Assembly: GCA_012270635.1 (NCBI GenBank)
Contig: JAAXHX010000252.1
Coordinates: 1 to 9,392, forward strand
Direction of reading: 5' to 3'
Length of the DNA stretch: 9,392 bases
DNA from: Dehalococcoidia bacterium
GTDB lineage: Bacteria > Chloroflexota > Dehalococcoidia > Plut-88900
The notes below the pieces were generated by a model. The model saw nothing but the letters and a program-made list of their open reading frames with translations. It made no database searches and was not told the origin of the DNA. The position numbers and the translations under genes are program-made. Each line of letters starts with the position of its first letter. The stretch's first letter is position 1. Positions 6,863 to 9,392 of the stretch are shown in pieces.

Positions 6863-7585
6863 TCACACGACATTCGATTTAGGGTATCGTCGCATATCCA
6901 GCAGAGCGCCCCACTGGGTTTGAACTCCAGAGGCGGATTCGGCGAACTCAGTTGCCTGGTCGGGTTGAGGCACGAGGAAAAAGGCGACGTTTTGAGCACG
7001 AAACACGTATACCGACTCCGCGGCCGTTTCCCGTATCAACTTACTTGCCGTCTCCCTAATGAATGGGGCTCGGGGTATGCGGGGCATGTGTTGATAAACG
7101 AGCAGAGAATGACCAGCTGAGAATAGCTGCGAGACTTCGTGCAGGAAGAGGTACTTGGAGGAGCCCTTCCGTCCATACGGGACCGACTTGACCTCGAGCC
7201 CGTTGTCCGGGTCGAAGAAGACCAGATCTTTCCCGCGTGAGAATTCAAGAAGTCCGTTGAAGTAATTGCGGCGCTCATCGGAACCGTCGGTCAACGGGTG
7301 AGAATAGAAGCCGGCATTTGGCAGCAGACCGCTTTTCTCTACAACCCCTGTGCTGCGTTCGTTTCGGCACACCACTGCCGAACGAAGGCAGTCAAACAAG
7401 GAAGAGTCGATGGCCCGGTACTCTTCAGGCTTCAATAAATAGCTCAGGTGGTGTCCGTCCTTGCTGCCATCGTTTGCGGTCAGCATCCAACAGATCACGG
7501 CGCCGACCTTTCCGCAGCGACTCAACCGACGAAGCAGACCGTACTTGATATAGTCGTTTTCGTCGCCGAAGTACTGGTTTTTCAC
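6863..7585 (-). CDS. Conserved protein of unknown function (MKNQYFGDxNDYxKYGLLR family)
   Basis: This 240-residue soluble protein belongs to a family I recall as a widespread bacterial conserved hypothetical, recognised by its first residues (NQYFGDENDYIKYGLLR). Further landmarks are ICWMLTANDG (31-40), LVFFDPDNGLEV (121-132), YGRKGSSKYLFLHE (137-150) and LLVYQHMPR (161-169). The DPDNG after a hydrophobic strand resembles the acidic end of a Rossmann-like strand, but there is no clear nucleotide- or SAM-binding glycine loop, so I assign no activity. There is no signal peptide or membrane segment. GTG at 7585 is the only possible upstream start, because an in-frame TGA lies three codons before it. 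GAGGAG precedes it at a short spacing. Base composition is lower in GC than in the neighbours (7381-7440 is 28 of 60 GC; 3001-3060 is 44 of 60), which suggests later acquisition. It has its own gaps of 92 and 98 nt on either side and is probably not functionally tied to the redox operon. Confidence 0.85.
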   Translation of the reverse strand: MKNQYFGDENDYIKYGLLRRLSRCGKVGAVICWMLTANDGSKDGHHLSYLLKPEEYRAIDSSLFDCLRSAVVCRNERSTGVVEKSGLLPNAGFYSHPLTDGSDERRNYFNGLLEFSRGKDLVFFDPDNGLEVKSVPYGRKGSSKYLFLHEVSQLFSAGHSLLVYQHMPRIPRAPFIRETASKLIRETAAESVYVFRAQNVAFFLVPQPDQATEFAESASGVQTQWGALLDMRRYPKSNVV

Positions 7586-7587
7586 CT

Positions 7588-7593
7588 CTCCTC
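7588..7593 (-). promoter_or_regulatory. Ribosome-binding site of the unknown-function gene, within a short tandem repeat region
   Basis: GAGGAG on the minus strand ends 2 nt before the GTG at 7585, a tight spacing. Just upstream, GGTTGAG occurs twice in tandem (7604-7591 on the minus strand). In the rest of the 7586-7677 gap I see no convincing promoter. Confidence 0.5.
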
Positions 7594-7677
7594 AACCCTC
7601 AACCCGGATACTAATTGCACTGCCCTTTGGACGCTCTTCGGCATTCCTAACCGAGACGCCGCCCGGCGTTTTAGAGG

Positions 7678-9000
7678 CTACGTCGTCTGGTCTTCCAGGA
7701 CCATCTTGGCAATCCGTTGGCCCAGGCGCACGGAGTAGTTCGTCCCCCGGTCCTCGGGGTAGATCTGGGTGGTGTTGGCAAGGTACAGGCCGTCGATGGG
7801 GGTGCGGTGCGCCGGTATCTTCTCACCGTAGTTGGTGGTCACTATGGGCTGCGCCGCCTCCTCCCGATGGTAGTGGTACTCCTCTATCCAGGACTCTTCG
7901 AAGTCGGGGTTGAGGCGTTTCAGGTGGGGCAGGTACTCGGCCATGAGCTCTTCCCGGCTCATCGAATACATGGGGCTCTCCTTGCCCAGGTAGTTGCTCA
8001 GGTAGACGAGGTGCTTGCCGCCATAGTGGGACTTGTCGATGAAGTTGGTGTGCTCTATCACGGCGAGGAAGGGAGTCTCGTACCCGCTGATGTTCATCCA
8101 GTATATGTGGGAGATGGGCCTGTTCAACACCATAACCACCAATATGGCGGCATGGTACTTGATCCTCTGCAACGTCTCCCTGTACTCGGCCGGGAGCTCG
8201 GGCACGAGTCGGGGGAAAACGTACGAAGGTGTAGTGGATATGACGAGATCGAACTCCTCGTAGGCATCCCCACCCCCCGGCTTCCGAATCTCCAGCCCCG
8301 TCGCCCGGTTGTCCTCAACCCTGACCCGGGTCACGGGGGTGGAGAGGTGCACTTCACCGCCCATCCCCTCGATCCGCTCCGCCAGGACTTCGAAGACCTC
8401 CCCGAAGCTGCCCATGGGGTATCCCAGCTTCTCCTTCTGCATGCCCTTGTCTCGGGAGGCGACCCTCAGGTAGATCTTCCCCCAGAGCCAGGCCATGCTC
8501 ACGTCGTCGGCACTGGCCCCGAACTTACCCCGCAGAAGGGGGCCCCAGACCACGTCGTAGGCCTGCCGTCCCGCCCACTTTATTATCCACTCCCTCGCCG
8601 TGACGCCTTCGAACTTTCTCCAGTTGCTCGTCTTCTGCAGGTAGAGGGTGACCAGTCCCAGGCGGACCCTGTTGATGAGGCTCAGAGGCTTGAACCGGAG
8701 CAGGTCCATGGGCGTGACGAAATTGTAGATGTCGCCGTCGTGGTAGAAGCCGACCTTGGACTCGATCCAGGCCAGCTTTTCGCCCAGGCCCAGCTCGTGG
8801 ATCAGGTTGACCATGTAGGTGTCGCTCTTGAAGAGGTGATGGTAGCCCCGCTCCAGGCGGCCGTTACCCACGTCGAAGGTCGAGGCCTGGCCCCCCACGA
8901 AAGGAGCGGCTTCGTACACCTTCACGGACTGCCCCTGCTTGAGCAGTTCGTAGGCTGCGGCCAGGCCCGCGGCCCCCGCCCCTATGATTCCTATTTTCAC
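7678..9000 (-). CDS. FAD-dependent oxidoreductase, amine-oxidase/protoporphyrinogen-oxidase (HemY) fold
   Basis: This is a 440-residue flavoprotein. The N-terminal dinucleotide fold is clear: IGIIGAGAAGLAAAYELL with Gly7, Gly9 and Gly12, acidic Glu30 at the end of the second strand (VKVYEA), and the following GG pair (36-37). LERGYHHLF (49-57) and the large central block with VWGPLLRGKFG are typical of a COG1232-like group often placed beside glycosyltransferases and flippase-like proteins. The C-terminal GLYLANTTQIYPEDRGTNYS (404-423) completes the FAD site. I cannot name the substrate; true HemY is less likely given the context. The start is GTG at 9000, overlapping the upstream stop as GTGA. 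Reading the frame back to 9222 would add 74 residues of low-complexity, non-homologous sequence inside the upstream gene. GGAGGGAG lies about 10 nt before the GTG. Confidence 0.9.
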   Translation of the reverse strand: MKIGIIGAGAAGLAAAYELLKQGQSVKVYEAAPFVGGQASTFDVGNGRLERGYHHLFKSDTYMVNLIHELGLGEKLAWIESKVGFYHDGDIYNFVTPMDLLRFKPLSLINRVRLGLVTLYLQKTSNWRKFEGVTAREWIIKWAGRQAYDVVWGPLLRGKFGASADDVSMAWLWGKIYLRVASRDKGMQKEKLGYPMGSFGEVFEVLAERIEGMGGEVHLSTPVTRVRVEDNRATGLEIRKPGGGDAYEEFDLVISTTPSYVFPRLVPELPAEYRETLQRIKYHAAILVVMVLNRPISHIYWMNISGYETPFLAVIEHTNFIDKSHYGGKHLVYLSNYLGKESPMYSMSREELMAEYLPHLKRLNPDFEESWIEEYHYHREEAAQPIVTTNYGEKIPAHRTPIDGLYLANTTQIYPEDRGTNYSVRLGQRIAKMVLEDQTT

Positions 9001-9392
9001 TCCTTGCGGTCTCCCTCCACGGATATCTGTCCCCCCGCGCCGGCGCCTGCCGCCGCCGGGCCGCCTCTCACCAGCTCCTTCAGGGAGCGATGCTCGAACC
9101 ACAGGTACATTATGCCCGCTATGACCACCGGCAACCACAACACTACGTGCAGGGTGGCAGCATAGGCCACCGAGGTCTCGGGGTTGTAACCGAAGGAGAC
9201 CAGGGTGACCTTTATGGCCCATTCGAAGGTGCCGACGTTGCCGGGGGCCGCGGGCAGGGCTCCCACGAGGTTAGACGTAGCCGTCACCACCATCGCCAGG
9301 GCAAAGGAGACGTCAAAACTGTCGAAGGACAGGGTGATCAGGTAGTACATCAGGCACTCCATGATCCACACGGGGAGGGAGAGGACGAAGAT
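8997..9392 (-). CDS. UPF0104/AglD-like flippase-type membrane protein, C-terminal part (N-terminus beyond the right edge)
   Basis: The 131 visible codons are open to the window edge. They form the last transmembrane segments of a lysylphosphatidylglycerol-synthase TM (PF03706-like) protein. The family signature LPAAPGNVGTFEW is at visible residues 46-58, and the last helix contains TLHVVLWLPVVIAGIMYLW (80-98) with the usual His. Hydrophobic segments lie near residues 5-22, 27-45 and 76-99. A short cytoplasmic tail rich in Gly and Ala ends in EGDRKE. Relatives include MprF's membrane domain and proteins associated with lipid-linked glycan or polar lipid export, and no catalytic domain is visible here. 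Its TGA overlaps the GTG of the FAD oxidoreductase, so the two are translationally coupled and probably work on the same lipid or glycan product. The flippase role is inferred from family naming. Confidence 0.88.
   Translation of the reverse strand: MFVLSLPVWIMECLMYYLITLSFDSFDVSFALAMVVTATSNLVGALPAAPGNVGTFEWAIKVTLVSFGYNPETSVAYAATLHVVLWLPVVIAGIMYLWFEHRSLKELVRGGPAAAGAGAGGQISVEGDRKE

Noticed and set aside
7653..7672. Inverted repeat ACGCC-GCCC-GGCGT followed by TTTT, possible terminator
   Set aside because: The T-run is on the plus strand, where there is no gene to terminate. On the minus strand the stem is only 5 bp and lacks a U-tract after it.
7717..9165. A 482-residue open frame on the plus strand, and a 412-residue one at 4695-5933
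   Set aside because: Both lie antisense to well-supported minus-strand genes. Such long antisense frames are expected in GC-rich DNA, and their translations show no family motifs.
9001..9222. A 74-residue N-terminal extension of the FAD oxidoreductase starting at 9222
   Set aside because: It lies inside the flippase-like gene in another frame, is rich in Gly and Arg, and would push the FAD-binding strand away from the N-terminus. GTG at 9000 fits the family and the GTGA overlap.

Overview
Every gene I can support in this 9.4 kb window lies on the minus strand, so transcription runs from the right edge to the left. The DNA is GC-rich, uses GTG starts often and is tightly packed. The MutS sequence and the pairing of an FAD oxidoreductase with a flippase-like membrane protein remind me of Chloroflexota (Dehalococcoidia or SAR202-like bacteria). 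That placement rests on remembered family resemblance, not on a search.

Layout in transcription order. (1) At 9392-8997 is the C-terminal part of a UPF0104/AglD-type multi-pass membrane protein (flippase-like, LPG-synthase TM family), cut by the window edge. Through a 4-nt GTGA overlap it is coupled to (2) an FAD-dependent oxidoreductase of the amine-oxidase/HemY type (9000-7678). (3) At 7585-6863 is a conserved protein of unknown function with a clearly lower-GC stretch. (4) A credible sigma70-type promoter (TTGAAC-17-CATAAT, 6831-6803) precedes a three-gene redox operon: NuoE-like [2Fe-2S] subunit (6764-6297), NuoF-like FMN/NAD subunit (6272-4578) and a 899-residue molybdopterin/iron-sulfur catalytic subunit of the formate dehydrogenase type (4567-1868). 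A 55-residue two-helix membrane protein follows 7 nt later (1860-1693). (5) The first 523 codons of mutS occupy 1571-1; the ATPase domain lies beyond the left edge.

The NuoE, NuoF and molybdopterin proteins look like one soluble NAD-linked complex. Substrate electrons would leave the bis-MGD centre through a chain of Fe-S clusters to FMN and NAD(P)+, or the reverse. The operon would normally be called NAD-dependent formate dehydrogenase. However, the catalytic subunit has Cys372-Asp373 where formate dehydrogenases have Cys/Sec-His, has extra cysteines in the NuoG-type His-Cys3 region, and has a divergent C-terminal domain. Its substrate should be treated as open. This is the most interesting point in the window.

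I saw no tRNA, rRNA, CRISPR array, insertion sequence or origin. No gap without a gene exceeds about 120 nt.
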